Assembly (NCBI GenBank): GCA_022842185.1
Contig: JALHQB010000035.1
Span: 1 to 50,780, forward strand
Reading direction: 5' to 3'
Source of the DNA: Acetobacteraceae bacterium
Lineage (GTDB): Bacteria > Pseudomonadota > Alphaproteobacteria > Acetobacterales > Acetobacteraceae
DNA length: 50,780 nucleotides
Positions within the stretch are counted from its first letter, which is position 1, and each line of letters starts with the position of its first letter. The position numbers and the translations under genes were made by a program. Of the stretch, positions 33,852-42,411 are shown piece after piece. Below the pieces are notes generated by a model. It was not told the origin of the DNA, searched no databases, and worked only from the letters and a program-made list of their open reading frames with translations.

Positions 33852-33881
33852 AGTATCCGATGGCGGGTCGCATCCTGTCGA
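33852..33881 (-). promoter_or_regulatory. Candidate sigma-70 promoter for the CMD-like gene
   Basis: Read on the minus strand: TCGACA (33881-33876, five of six to TTGACA), an 18-base spacer, then GATACT (33857-33852, four of six to TATAAT). The predicted transcript would start near 33845 with a 5' leader of about 26 bases that includes the GGAGA ribosome binding site. Confidence 0.4.
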
Positions 33882-34011
33882 GGAAGCGCAACGGATTTGA
33901 ACGCGCCCTGCATGTGCCGCGGCGGGTTGCATGTCCCGCGTTACCCGCCAGGATTGCAGGACGCTGCGCCGGGACCAAAGGCGCGCAGCGACAATGAAGG
34001 GAAACACCATC

Positions 34012-34983
34012 ATGCATCCGCGCCGCACCGTGTTGACGGGCCTCGCCGCCACGCTTGCCCTGCCTGCCATCGCACGGGCGCAGGCTTTTCCGACACGGCC
34101 GATCACCATCGTGGCGTCCGGAGCCGCCGGCGGTCCGACCGACACGATCACGCGCATCGTCGCGGAGGCGATGGGGCCGCATCTCAGCCAGCCGGTCGTC
34201 GTCGAGAGCATCAGCGGATCGACCGTCGCGCCGCTGCGCGTCGCCAATGCGCGGCCGGATGGCTACACGCTGCTGGTCAACAACATCGGCATGGCGGCAA
34301 GCGCCACACTGTTCCGGCGCCTGCCCTATGATGTGCTGACCGCCTTCGCGCCGCTCGGCATCGTCTCGGATGCGGCGATGACGGTGATCAGCCGCCCGGA
34401 CTTTCCGGTCGCCGACCTTGCTGACCTCATCAACGTGCTGCGACAGCAGGGCGACCGCATCAACATGGGCGGTTCGGGTCTCAGTTCCGCATCGAATCTG
34501 TGCGGCCTGCTCGTGCAGCACGCGGCGCAGGCCAAGGCCACGGTGGTCGGCTTCCGCGGCTCGGCGCCGGCCATGACCGAACTGATGGCCGGGCGCATCG
34601 ACGTGTTCTGCGACCAGGCCACCAACACCATCCCCTTCATCCGCGACAACCGCATCCGCGTCTGGGGCGTGACGAGCGACGCGCGGCTGCCGGGGTTGCC
34701 GAATGTCCCGACCGCGGCTGAAGCCGGTTTCCCGGGCGTCGCGATGAGCACCTGGCACGGCCTCTACGCGCCGGCCGGCACGCCGGAGGAAGTCCAGCTC
34801 CAGCTTTCAGCCGCGCTTCGCGCCGCGCTGCAGAATGATCGGCTCCGCCAGCGCTTCGCCGAATTGCAGACCGATCCGGCGACGCAGGACCGCGCGACCG
34901 TCGCGTTCCATCGCCGCTTCCTGGCGGAGGAAGTGGCGCGCTGGCGCCCCGTCATCGAGGCAGCCGGCGCCTATGCGGATTGA
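34012..34983 (+). CDS. Bug/TctC-family periplasmic substrate-binding protein
   Basis: 323 aa. The signal peptide begins MHPRRTVLTGLAATLALPAIARAQA; the paired arginines could allow Tat export. The mature part has the TctC/Bug layout: FPTRPITIVASGAAGGPTDTITRIVAEAM, ARPDGYTLLVNN, GRIDVFCDQATNT and LPNVPTAAEAGFPG. These proteins bind carboxylates for tripartite tricarboxylate transporters. No TctA or TctB membrane gene is nearby, as is common for Bug orphans. GAAGGGA upstream of 34012 supports this ATG over those at 33994 and 33931. Substrate unknown. Confidence 0.9.
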   Translation: MHPRRTVLTGLAATLALPAIARAQAFPTRPITIVASGAAGGPTDTITRIVAEAMGPHLSQPVVVESISGSTVAPLRVANARPDGYTLLVNNIGMAASATLFRRLPYDVLTAFAPLGIVSDAAMTVISRPDFPVADLADLINVLRQQGDRINMGGSGLSSASNLCGLLVQHAAQAKATVVGFRGSAPAMTELMAGRIDVFCDQATNTIPFIRDNRIRVWGVTSDARLPGLPNVPTAAEAGFPGVAMSTWHGLYAPAGTPEEVQLQLSAALRAALQNDRLRQRFAELQTDPATQDRATVAFHRRFLAEEVARWRPVIEAAGAYAD

Positions 34984-34996
34984 GTGCAACGACAAA

Positions 34997-35022
34997 CCGG
35001 CCGGGGGTCGCCCCCCGGCCGG
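34997..35022. terminator. Bidirectional terminator hairpin between tctC-like gene and gltA
   Basis: An 11-bp perfect GC stem (CCGGCCGGGGG/CCCCCGGCCGG) with a 4-base loop, 14 bases after the tctC-like stop and 31 bases from the gltA stop, so it serves two converging genes. It is flanked by AAA on the left and CTT on the right rather than a long T-run. Confidence 0.75.
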
Positions 35023-35052
35023 CTTCGAAGGCATGCGGCGATGGCGGTGGGA

Positions 35053-36360
35053 TCAGCCGCGCTTGTCGATCGCCACGAAGTCGCGCGACGGCGCGCCGGT
35101 GTAGATCTGGCGCGGCCGGCCGATGCGCTGGGACGGGTCCTCGATCAGTTCCTTCCACTGGCTCACCCAGCCGACGGTGCGCGCCACCGCGAACAGCACG
35201 GTGAACATGCTGGTCGGGATGCCCATCGCCTTGAGGATGATGCCCGAATAGAAATCGACGTTCGGATACAGCTTGCGGGAGACGAAATAATCATCCTCCA
35301 GCGCGATGCGCTCCATCTCCATCGCCATGTCGAGCAGCGGCTCATCCTTGATGCCCAGTTCGGCGAGGACCTCGTGGCAGGTGTCCTTCATGATCTTCGC
35401 GCGCGGGTCGAAGTTCTTGTACACCCGGTGGCCGAAGCCCATCAGCTTGGTGTGGGAGTTCTTGTCCTTCACTTCCTTGATGAAGGCGGGGATGTTCTCG
35501 GGCGTGCCGATCTCCGCCAGCATCTTCAGCACCGCTTCATTCGCGCCACCATGCGCCGGGCCCCACAGGGCGGCGATGCCGGCGGCGATGCAGGCAAACG
35601 GGTTGGCACCGGTCGAACCGGCCAGACGCACGGTGGAGGTCGAGGCGTTCTGCTCATGATCCGCATGCAGGATCAGGATGCGGTCCATCGCGCGCGACAG
35701 GATCGGGTTGTTCACATACTCCTCGGCCGGCACGCCGTTGAGCATGTAGAGGAAGTTCTCAGCATAGCCGAGGTCGTTGCGCGGATACAGGAAGGGCTGG
35801 CCGACCGAGTATTTGTACGCCCAGGCCGCGATGGTCGGGACCTTGGCGATCAGCCGGAAGGCCGCGATGCGGCGCTGGTTCTCGTCATTGATGTCGAGGT
35901 TGTCGTGGTAGAAGGCCGCCATCGCGCCGACCACGCCGCACATGATCGCCATCGGGTGGGCGTCGCGGCGGAAGCCGTCATAGAAGCGGCGCAGCTGCTC
36001 ATGCAGCATGGTGTGGTAGGTGACGCCCTTGTGGAAATCGGCGAATTCCGCCTTGTTCGGCAATTCGCCGTTCAGCAGCAGGTAGCAGACTTCCAGGAAG
36101 TCGGAATTCTCGGCCAGCTGCTCGATCGGATAGCCGCGATACAGCAGCACCCCGGCATCGCCGTCGATGTAGGTGATGGTGCTCTCGCAGGACGCCGTCG
36201 CGCCATAGCCCGGGTCATAGGTGAAGATCCCGAGGTCGCCATACAGCTTGCGGATATCCGCCACCTGCGGGCCGAGTGTTCCGCCGAGCAGCGGCAGGGT
36301 GGTGCTCTTGTTGGAACCGTCCAGGGTGACGGTGATGGAACCGCTGGCCTTGCTGGTCAT
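35053..36360 (-). CDS. gltA: Citrate synthase (type II)
   Basis: 435 aa, the length of Gram-negative hexameric citrate synthases. It condenses acetyl-CoA and oxaloacetate into citrate. Signatures: [22 protein letters not shown], the active-site blocks [21 protein letters not shown] and [29 protein letters not shown], and [17 protein letters not shown]. The N-terminal beta domain typical of the NADH-regulated type is present. The ATG at 36360 has GAGGAAG seven bases upstream. It is monocistronic, with its own candidate promoter. Confidence 0.97.
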   Translation of the reverse strand: MTSKASGSITVTLDGSNKSTTLPLLGGTLGPQVADIRKLYGDLGIFTYDPGYGATASCESTITYIDGDAGVLLYRGYPIEQLAENSDFLEVCYLLLNGELPNKAEFADFHKGVTYHTMLHEQLRRFYDGFRRDAHPMAIMCGVVGAMAAFYHDNLDINDENQRRIAAFRLIAKVPTIAAWAYKYSVGQPFLYPRNDLGYAENFLYMLNGVPAEEYVNNPILSRAMDRILILHADHEQNASTSTVRLAGSTGANPFACIAAGIAALWGPAHGGANEAVLKMLAEIGTPENIPAFIKEVKDKNSHTKLMGFGHRVYKNFDPRAKIMKDTCHEVLAELGIKDEPLLDMAMEMERIALEDDYFVSRKLYPNVDFYSGIILKAMGIPTSMFTVLFAVARTVGWVSQWKELIEDPSQRIGRPRQIYTGAPSRDFVAIDKRG

Positions 36361-36386
36361 TCAGGAACTTCCTCAGCCTGTGTGCT

Positions 36387-36408
36387 GGCGCGCCGAACGG
36401 TGCGCGCC
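36387..36408 (-). promoter_or_regulatory. Hairpin in the gltA 5' leader
   Basis: GGCGCGC/GCGCGCC, a perfect 7-bp stem with an 8-base loop, lying 27 bases before the gltA ATG and inside the transcript predicted from the promoter at 36425-36454. It could affect translation or mRNA stability; no riboswitch family is recognised. Confidence 0.35.
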
Positions 36409-36424
36409 GGTCATGATGCAGCGC

Positions 36425-36454
36425 AAGATAAAGGCCTGTCGTCGCGCTTGGCAA
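36425..36454 (-). promoter_or_regulatory. Candidate sigma-70 promoter for gltA
   Basis: On the minus strand: TTGCCA (36454-36449, five of six to TTGACA), an 18-base spacer, then TATCTT (36430-36425, four of six to TATAAT). A start near 36418 gives a leader of about 58 bases. It is the best promoter-like pair seen in the 238 bases between the SNase-fold gene and gltA; nothing else was found there. Confidence 0.45.
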
Positions 36455-36598
36455 ACCGACATATCCGCGCCCCGGAGTACGGTGTCCCGCCGCGCCCTTC
36501 GCAGTGCCCCGGCGCCGACGCAATGGAGGCGAGAGCCACGGGCGGCAACGCCTGGGATGATTGGGTGAGGGCGGCGGGAGGCACAAGCCCCGCCGGCA

Positions 36599-37156
36599 TC
36601 ATTCCCGGCCGCGCCAGTCCTGCGGCAGGCCGGCCTGGTTCGCCCAGAGGCCCCGGCCGCCCTGTCGGGCTGTCGCCTCGGTGGACCGCATCGCGCCGGT
36701 CGACGCCAGGGCGAAGCCGCCGCCGACCAGGGTCCGTCCGAGATCGGCGCCATTCGCCTCGCAATGCCCCAGGCCGCGCCCGAAGGCATCCCGCCCGACG
36801 ATCCGGCAGGTCACCGCCCGGCCGCCCACCATGCGCATCAGCGCCGCGGCCGAGGCGCCGCCGCAATCGAAGCCTGCGCCATCGGCCCGCCGGCAGTTTT
36901 CCCCGCGCATCGGCGCGGCCACGCCCGCAAGGCGCACCACCCGTTCACCAAGCGCCAAGGTTTCCCCGTCCACAATGCGAATCTCGGCGGCTTCGGCCTT
37001 CCATTCGCGGTCGGCCGGTGCCGATCCGAACAGGTTGGTCGGCAGGCCAAGCGCGATGAGCAGCGGCGTCGCCACCGCAGCCGAGATGAGCAGGGCCGCC
37101 CCGCGCATGCGGGGTCGGGTTTTCCGCCCTTTGAATATTCGCCGTCGTTCGAGCAC
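36599..37156 (-). CDS. Staphylococcal-nuclease-fold protein with degenerate active site
   Basis: 185 aa. A basic N-terminus and one hydrophobic helix (GAALLISAAVATPLLIALGL) form a signal anchor. An SNase-like OB-fold domain follows (EIRIVDGETLALGERVVRL, CGGASAAALMRMVGGRAVTC, GRDAFGRGLGHC, LGRTLVGGGFAL). In active thermonucleases the loop reads GIDAPE, with a calcium-binding Asp and catalytic Glu. Here it reads GVAAPM (Ala80, Met83), so both are lost, though the Arg of GRDAFGR is kept. Paired cysteines suggest a periplasmic disulfide. GTG start at 37156, or ATG at 37108. Confidence 0.78.
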   Translation of the reverse strand: MLERRRIFKGRKTRPRMRGAALLISAAVATPLLIALGLPTNLFGSAPADREWKAEAAEIRIVDGETLALGERVVRLAGVAAPMRGENCRRADGAGFDCGGASAAALMRMVGGRAVTCRIVGRDAFGRGLGHCEANGADLGRTLVGGGFALASTGAMRSTEATARQGGRGLWANQAGLPQDWRGRE

Positions 37157-37270
37157 GCCCGATCGTTAGACCGACCCGCAGTAGCCCTGCAACCGGACTC
37201 CCGCGCCTTTTTTCGTCAATCCGGAATCGATACTACCCGCAAGGCGTGAATGCCGCGGCAGGAATCGCGC

Positions 37271-38860
37271 CTAGCCCTCTGACCAAAAACGATCCTTGCC
37301 GTGCAGCGCCTGCCAGGCCTGCAGCGCCTCGCCACGTCGTGATGCGACCCGCGCTTCGCTCCAGCCTTCGACCACGCCCACTGCCCAGGCGCGCCCGCCA
37401 TCGCCGGGCTTGGCCAGAGATGCGGTCAGGCCACGCGCCACCGCGGCGTCATTGGCCAGGCCAAGCCCTTCCTGCAGGGCCGCGACCCGGCGCAGGAAGC
37501 GCCGGCCGGCCTTGACACCGAAGACCGGGGTGAAGACCTCCGCCGCATAGCGCAGCCGCTTGCCGTCCAGGCGCAGCTCATGCAGCGCCTCGGCCGACAG
37601 TTCCTCGAAATCGCTGCCGGCGCGGCGCAGCCGGTGCCAGCGGCGGTCCATCACCGAACGGCCGAATTCCGCCACCGGCGCGGCAAGCTGCTCCAGCCGC
37701 TGGGGATCCGCCGCGTCCCGCCAGGGCCGCTCGAGCAGCATCGCCACGGCATCGATCAGCAGCAGCCGCCACGGCGCGGCGCCAAACATCGCCAGCACCG
37801 CGTCATAGGCGTCCCGGCGCTTGCCTTCCGCCGCGCGCCGCAAGGCGGCGATGCGCTTGTCACCTTCGAAGGCCGCCTCGACCTCCCGCACGATGCCGCC
37901 CAGGAAGACATCCCAGTCCCGCGCCGGGCCCAGGACCGACAGGACATCGCGCAACTGCCCGTCGATCGCGCGCAGCGCGGCGCAGTCGGTCGTCGTGCGG
38001 AAAACACGGAACACCGACCGCAGCCGCCGCAGCGCCACGCGGGTCTGGTGCACGGGTTCCGGGGGCGCATCGCGGCGGATGCGGGCCGATTGCTGGCGCA
38101 CCACCTCGACCAGGTGGCCGGCGGCGGCCAGGAACGCTTCCTCGGCGGTGGTCGCGGCCGAGGTGTCGGGCGCGCCAAGCCGATGGGGCCGCCGGGGCTG
38201 GCCGGTCGCCAAGGCGCGGCCTTCCTCGGCCAGGGCGGCGAGCGGCGGCTGCAACGGCAATTCCGCCGCGATGACGCGCGACGCGGCCAGCACCGCCGGC
38301 AGCGTGCCGGTCAGGGACAGGCGTGCCGCCGGCTTTTCGGTCTCGAGGCTGCGCAGCCTGCCCTCCAGCAGCACCGCCTGGATGGCGCCGTACGGGCTGT
38401 CCAACCGGAAGGCCTGCTGGCGGCCGGCGAAGGCCGCGATGGCGGCCAGCGCGTCGCCGCCGGCTTCCTCCGGCGTCTCATCGGGGCCGAGGCGTTGCAG
38501 CACCCTGGCCGGGCGCGCCGGGTGCCATGTCTCATGCGTCTCCGGCAGCGTCCGCAACAGCAGGCGCGGGCCGCGGCTCGGGGCCTCGACCACCTGGCCC
38601 CTGGCGGCGAGCTTTCCATCGGCGGTGTCGAACCACATCAGCGCCGTGGCGGTGCCGCGGGCGCGGCCGCTGCGAAGCGCCGCGATTGCAGGCAGCTTGG
38701 CAAGCCGCCCCGCGGCCTCGGGCGGCAGTTCGAATTCGAGCGTCACGGCAGCGGGCAATTCGGCCTCCGGCGCGGCCGGCGGCGGCGCGATGGCGGATTC
38801 GGCCTCGCCTTCCGATGTCGGCAGGCGGCTATTGTCTGTCACCCCCGCGGCGCCGGTCAC
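37271..38860 (-). CDS. CYTH and CHAD domain protein
   Basis: 529 aa. The N-terminal CYTH (triphosphate tunnel) domain covers about residues 38-235. Its signature ExExK is altered to E42-F-E44-L-P46, and the domain looks degenerate. The C-terminal CHAD domain (about 245-525) is intact, with the basic motifs VHQTRVALRRLRSVFRVFR and HELRLDGKRLRYAAEVF, separated by acidic and helical segments. CHAD domains bind inorganic polyphosphate. The start overlaps sixA by four bases, so the two are translationally coupled. Likely a polyphosphate-binding protein with little or no triphosphatase activity (inference). Confidence 0.88.
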   Translation of the reverse strand: MTGAAGVTDNSRLPTSEGEAESAIAPPPAAPEAELPAAVTLEFELPPEAAGRLAKLPAIAALRSGRARGTATALMWFDTADGKLAARGQVVEAPSRGPRLLLRTLPETHETWHPARPARVLQRLGPDETPEEAGGDALAAIAAFAGRQQAFRLDSPYGAIQAVLLEGRLRSLETEKPAARLSLTGTLPAVLAASRVIAAELPLQPPLAALAEEGRALATGQPRRPHRLGAPDTSAATTAEEAFLAAAGHLVEVVRQQSARIRRDAPPEPVHQTRVALRRLRSVFRVFRTTTDCAALRAIDGQLRDVLSVLGPARDWDVFLGGIVREVEAAFEGDKRIAALRRAAEGKRRDAYDAVLAMFGAAPWRLLLIDAVAMLLERPWRDAADPQRLEQLAAPVAEFGRSVMDRRWHRLRRAGSDFEELSAEALHELRLDGKRLRYAAEVFTPVFGVKAGRRFLRRVAALQEGLGLANDAAVARGLTASLAKPGDGGRAWAVGVVEGWSEARVASRRGEALQAWQALHGKDRFWSEG

Positions 38861-39390
38861 GACACGGCCTGGAGGTCGGCAGGCACCAGGAAGCGCACCA
38901 GGCGCCCGCCACCTTCCCCGAGGTCACGCCAGGGCGTGTTGACAGTGAATTCCGCCAGCGAGCAGGTCGGGAAGCCATCCGCCAGGCGGCGCGCCGCGAC
39001 CCCGGCCGGCCCCGCCATCGCGGCCGCGCCGGCCAGGGCCAGGGCCAGGTCGTGCAGCCCCGGATTATGCCCGATCAGCAAGACGCTGCGCGCGGTCTCG
39101 GGGGATTGGCGCAGCACGTCCATCAGCCGCTGCCAGGGGGCGAGGTAGAGATCGTCCATCGGTTCGATCAGCGGGCTGTCGGCGAAGGGCGATATCGCCT
39201 CCAGCGTCTGCAGCGTCCGCCGCGCCGAGGACACGAGCACGACATCGGGCGACAGCCCCAGGTCGCGCATCGCCGCCGCCATTTCGGTCGCGGCGCGGCG
39301 CCCCCGGGCATTGAGCGGCCGCGCATGGTCGGCGAGCGAGGGATCGTCCCAGGAGGACTTGGCGTGACGCAGGAGAAGGAGCTGTCGCAT
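38857..39390 (-). CDS. sixA: Phosphohistidine phosphatase SixA-like
   Basis: 177 aa histidine-phosphatase family protein. The catalytic motif LLRHAKSSW puts the nucleophile at His9, the second histidine is in VLLIGHNPGLHDLAL, and SSARRTLQTLE carries a phosphate-binding arginine. SixA removes phosphate from histidine on phosphorelay or PTS proteins. The ATG at 39390 has AGGAGAAGGAG upstream on the coding strand side of its neighbourhood, and upstream frame lacks homology. It overlaps the CHAD gene and diverges from the SDR operon. Confidence 0.88.
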   Translation of the reverse strand: MRQLLLLRHAKSSWDDPSLADHARPLNARGRRAATEMAAAMRDLGLSPDVVLVSSARRTLQTLEAISPFADSPLIEPMDDLYLAPWQRLMDVLRQSPETARSVLLIGHNPGLHDLALALAGAAAMAGPAGVAARRLADGFPTCSLAEFTVNTPWRDLGEGGGRLVRFLVPADLQAVS

Positions 39391-39503
39391 GTCCCGTGCA
39401 TCCTGCCATGGACCGGCGCACCTGTCGCGGCTGGCAGGGCGCGCCCTGTCGCGGCGCGCCGCCGTTCCCATCTGCGGTGCAGCGACGCGGAGGTGAAAGT
39501 TTC

Positions 39504-40229
39504 ATGACGGCAACGACAGTGGTGATCGGCGCGACGGGCGCTGTGGGTTCGGCGCTGGCGCGCCGGCGCGCGGCGCGCGGGGACCGACTGGTGCTCGTCG
39601 CGCGCGATGCTGCCCGGCTGGCGGCCTTGGCGCAGGACCTTCCCGGCAGCGTCGTCGCGGCGGTCGATGCCATGGATCCGGCCGCGTTGCGGACGGCGCT
39701 GGCCGTGGCGGGGCCATCCGTGACGGGGCTGGCCTGCTGCATCGGGTCAATCACGCTCAAGCCGCTGAAGCGCACCACCGAGGCCGAATTTCTCGACGCC
39801 TTCCGGTTGAATGCGCTGGCACCCGCGATCGCGGTGCAGGCGTTGCAGGATGCGCTTGTCGCGGGGCGCGGGTCGGTCGTGCTGTTCTCGACAGTTGCGG
39901 CGCGGGCGGGCTTCGCCAACCATGCGGCCATTGCCGCCGCCAAGGGGGCGGTCGAAGGGCTGACGGTGGCCCTCGCCGCCGAACTGGCGCCGGCGGTGCG
40001 CGTCAATTGCATCGCCCCGTCGCTGACACGCAGCGCGATGGCGGCGCCCCTGATCGGAAATGTACAGATGGCCGAAGCCATGGCGAAGCAGCACCCCATT
40101 CCACGCCTGGGGGAGGGCGACGATTCCGCGGCCCTGGCGGATTTCCTGTTGTCGGCGGATGCGGGCTGGATCACCGGCCAGGTCTTCGCGGTGGATGGCG
40201 GGCGGTCCTCCGTCCGGTCGCGCGGCTGA
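39504..40229 (+). CDS. Atypical short-chain dehydrogenase/reductase
   Basis: 241 aa SDR fold. The dinucleotide motif is GATGAVGSALA. Ser129 occupies the catalytic serine position (VVLFSTVAA), but the YxxxK motif reads I143-A-A-A-K147, so the catalytic tyrosine is absent. RVNCIAPSLTRSAMA and GWITGQVFAVDGG are normal SDR C-terminal blocks. GGAGGTGAAAG upstream of 39504 is one of the strongest ribosome binding sites in the window. The stop shares a base with the next start. Reductase activity of the classical kind is doubtful. Confidence 0.85.
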   Translation: MTATTVVIGATGAVGSALARRRAARGDRLVLVARDAARLAALAQDLPGSVVAAVDAMDPAALRTALAVAGPSVTGLACCIGSITLKPLKRTTEAEFLDAFRLNALAPAIAVQALQDALVAGRGSVVLFSTVAARAGFANHAAIAAAKGAVEGLTVALAAELAPAVRVNCIAPSLTRSAMAAPLIGNVQMAEAMAKQHPIPRLGEGDDSAALADFLLSADAGWITGQVFAVDGGRSSVRSRG

Positions 40230-40834
40230 TGCGGCGTCGTGGACTCCTCGCTCTGCCGGTGCTGGCGGCCGCTGGGCCGGCGGCCGCGGCGGATGGCGAC
40301 TACGCCTTCCGGGTGATGCGACGGGGCGATGCGGTGGGCACGCATACCGTGCGGTTCGAAACCCGCGGTGCGATGCGCATCGCAACCTCGGAATTGCTGA
40401 TCCGCCCCTCGGTGATGGGCATCGTCGTCTATCGCTACGATCATCTTTATGAGGAAATCACTGAGGCGGGGCGCTTTCGTCGCGTGACATCCCGGCTGAA
40501 TCGCAACGGGCGGATTGTCGAGGTGCGTGGCGAGGCTGTGGCCGGCGCCGTGCTGCTCGATGGCACCGAAGGCCCCGAACGCTTGCCGGCCGAAGCGGCG
40601 CCGCTGTCCTGGTGGGAACCGCGGCGGCTTGGCGGGCGCATGCCGCTGTTCGGCACCACCACGGGACACGCGCTGTCGCTCGCGTGGCAGACGCGCCGCG
40701 CCGCCGCCGGCGGGCCGGAATATGCCTGCGCGGGCGATGTGACGGCCAACGTCGCCTTCGACGTCGCCGGTCGCTGGGTCGGCTTTTCCGCGCGCGGCGA
40801 GGATGGCCACGACATCACCTACGAACCGGCATGA
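40229..40834 (+). CDS. Exported DUF6134-family protein
   Basis: 201 aa. A signal peptide (MRRRGLLALPVLAAAGPAAAA) is followed by a beta-rich domain starting DYAFRVMRRGDAVGTHTVRFE, with ELLIRPSVMGIVVYRYDH and the Trp-containing LSWWEPRRLGG region. This resembles DUF6134 proteins, whose function is unknown; periplasmic lipid or hydrophobic ligand binding is only a guess from the fold-like pattern. It is coupled on both sides: it starts within the SDR stop and overlaps the photolyase start by four bases. Confidence 0.72.
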   Translation: MRRRGLLALPVLAAAGPAAAADGDYAFRVMRRGDAVGTHTVRFETRGAMRIATSELLIRPSVMGIVVYRYDHLYEEITEAGRFRRVTSRLNRNGRIVEVRGEAVAGAVLLDGTEGPERLPAEAAPLSWWEPRRLGGRMPLFGTTTGHALSLAWQTRRAAAGGPEYACAGDVTANVAFDVAGRWVGFSARGEDGHDITYEPA

Positions 40835-42363
40835 CCGGCGGCGCGCTGCGCGTGGTCCTCGGCGACCAGTGCTCGCGGGACCTGGCAGCCCTGGACGACC
40901 TCGACCCACAGCGCGACACGGTGCTGATGATGGAGGTGCAGTCCGAATGCACCTATGTCCCGCATCATCCGCAGAAGATCGTGCTGGTGCTGTCGGCCAT
41001 GCGCCATTTCGCCCGTGCCCTTGCGGCGCGTGGCGTGCGTGTGGATTACATACGGCTGGACGATCCGGCGAATACCCACGCATTCCGCGGTGAGGTCCAG
41101 CGCGCCGTCCGGCGCCACCGCCCCGAACGCATCATCGCCACCCATCCGGGGGAATGGCGCGTGTTGCAGGACATGCTCGGCTGGCAGGACGCGGCCGGCG
41201 TGCCGGTCGAAATCCGCGAGGATGGGCGCTTCCTGTGCACGCTGCCGCGCTTCCGCGCCTGGGCCGCGGGGCGCAAGCAGTACCGGATGGAATTCTTCTA
41301 TCGCGAGATGCGGCGCGAGACCGCGATCCTGATGGAAGGCGATGACCCGGTCGGCGGCAAATGGAACTTCGATGCCGAGAACCGCGCCGCGCTGCCCAAG
41401 GATCTTGTGCCGCCGGACCCGCTGCGCTTCGCGCCCGATGCCATCACGCGCAACGTCATGACGCTGGTGGCCGACCGCTTCGGCGCGCATTTCGGCGATG
41501 TCGCGGGGTTCGCCTGGCCGGTCACGGCGCGGGAGGCACGCTCCGCATTGGATGACTTCATCACCCACCGCCTGCCGCGCTTCGGTGATTACCAGGACGC
41601 GATGGCCGCGGGCCAGCCGACGATGTTCCATTCCCTGGTCTCGACCAGCCTGAATGTCGGCCTGCTCGATCCGCTGGAGGCCTGCCGCGCCGCCGAGGAT
41701 GCCTGGCGCGAGGGCCGCGCGCCGATCAATGCGGTGGAGGGCTTCATCCGCCAGATCCTCGGCTGGCGGGAATATGTGCGCGGCCTGTATTGGCAGTTGA
41801 TGCCGGGCTATGCCGAACAGAACGCGCTGGGGGCGGACCGCCCGCTGCCCGCCTTCTACTGGGGCGCGCCCACCACGATGCGCTGCATCGAACAGGCCGT
41901 GGGGCAGACGCGCGACCTTGCCTATGCGCACCACATCCAGCGCCTGATGGTGACGGGCAATTTCGCGCTGCTCGCCGGCCTCGCGCCGGCCGAGGTCAAT
42001 GCCTGGTACCTCGCGGTTTATGCCGATGCCTTCGAATGGGTGGAGCTGCCCAATACACATGGCATGGCGATCCATGCCGATGGCGGGCTGCTGGCGTCCA
42101 AGCCCTATGCGGCGTCGGGCGCCTATATCAATCGGATGTCGGATTACTGCGGCGGCTGCGCGCATGACCCCAAGCAGGCGACGGGGCCGCGCGCCTGCCC
42201 GTTCAACGCGCTGTACTGGGATTTCATCGCCCGCCACGCCGACCGCTTCGCCACCAACCCGCGCATGGCGATGCCGCTGCGGACGCTGGCGCGGATGGAT
42301 CCGGGGAAGGTGGCGGCGATGCGCAACGAGGCCGCCCGCTTCCTGGCCACTCTCGACGCCTGA
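40831..42363 (+). CDS. FeS bacterial cryptochrome/photolyase (PhrB-like, FeS-BCP)
   Basis: 510 aa. The N-terminal antenna domain begins LRVVLGDQCSRDLAAL with HHPQKIVLVLSAMRHFA. The C-terminal FAD domain has MFHSLVSTSLNVGLLDP, GFIRQILGWREYVRG and MVTGNFALLAGL. Four cysteines match the [4Fe-4S] ligands of Agrobacterium PhrB: Cys352, Cys440, Cys443 and Cys456, with the same spacing as 350/438/441/454. Characterised members repair (6-4) photoproducts or sense light using FAD and a lumazine antenna. It is the last gene of the SDR-DUF6134-photolyase unit. Confidence 0.93.
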   Translation: MTGGALRVVLGDQCSRDLAALDDLDPQRDTVLMMEVQSECTYVPHHPQKIVLVLSAMRHFARALAARGVRVDYIRLDDPANTHAFRGEVQRAVRRHRPERIIATHPGEWRVLQDMLGWQDAAGVPVEIREDGRFLCTLPRFRAWAAGRKQYRMEFFYREMRRETAILMEGDDPVGGKWNFDAENRAALPKDLVPPDPLRFAPDAITRNVMTLVADRFGAHFGDVAGFAWPVTAREARSALDDFITHRLPRFGDYQDAMAAGQPTMFHSLVSTSLNVGLLDPLEACRAAEDAWREGRAPINAVEGFIRQILGWREYVRGLYWQLMPGYAEQNALGADRPLPAFYWGAPTTMRCIEQAVGQTRDLAYAHHIQRLMVTGNFALLAGLAPAEVNAWYLAVYADAFEWVELPNTHGMAIHADGGLLASKPYAASGAYINRMSDYCGGCAHDPKQATGPRACPFNALYWDFIARHADRFATNPRMAMPLRTLARMDPGKVAAMRNEAARFLATLDA

Positions 42364-42411
42364 TCGCCCGCGCGGCATCGTCCGCGCCATCGCAGGCGAG
42401 AGGGATGGACG

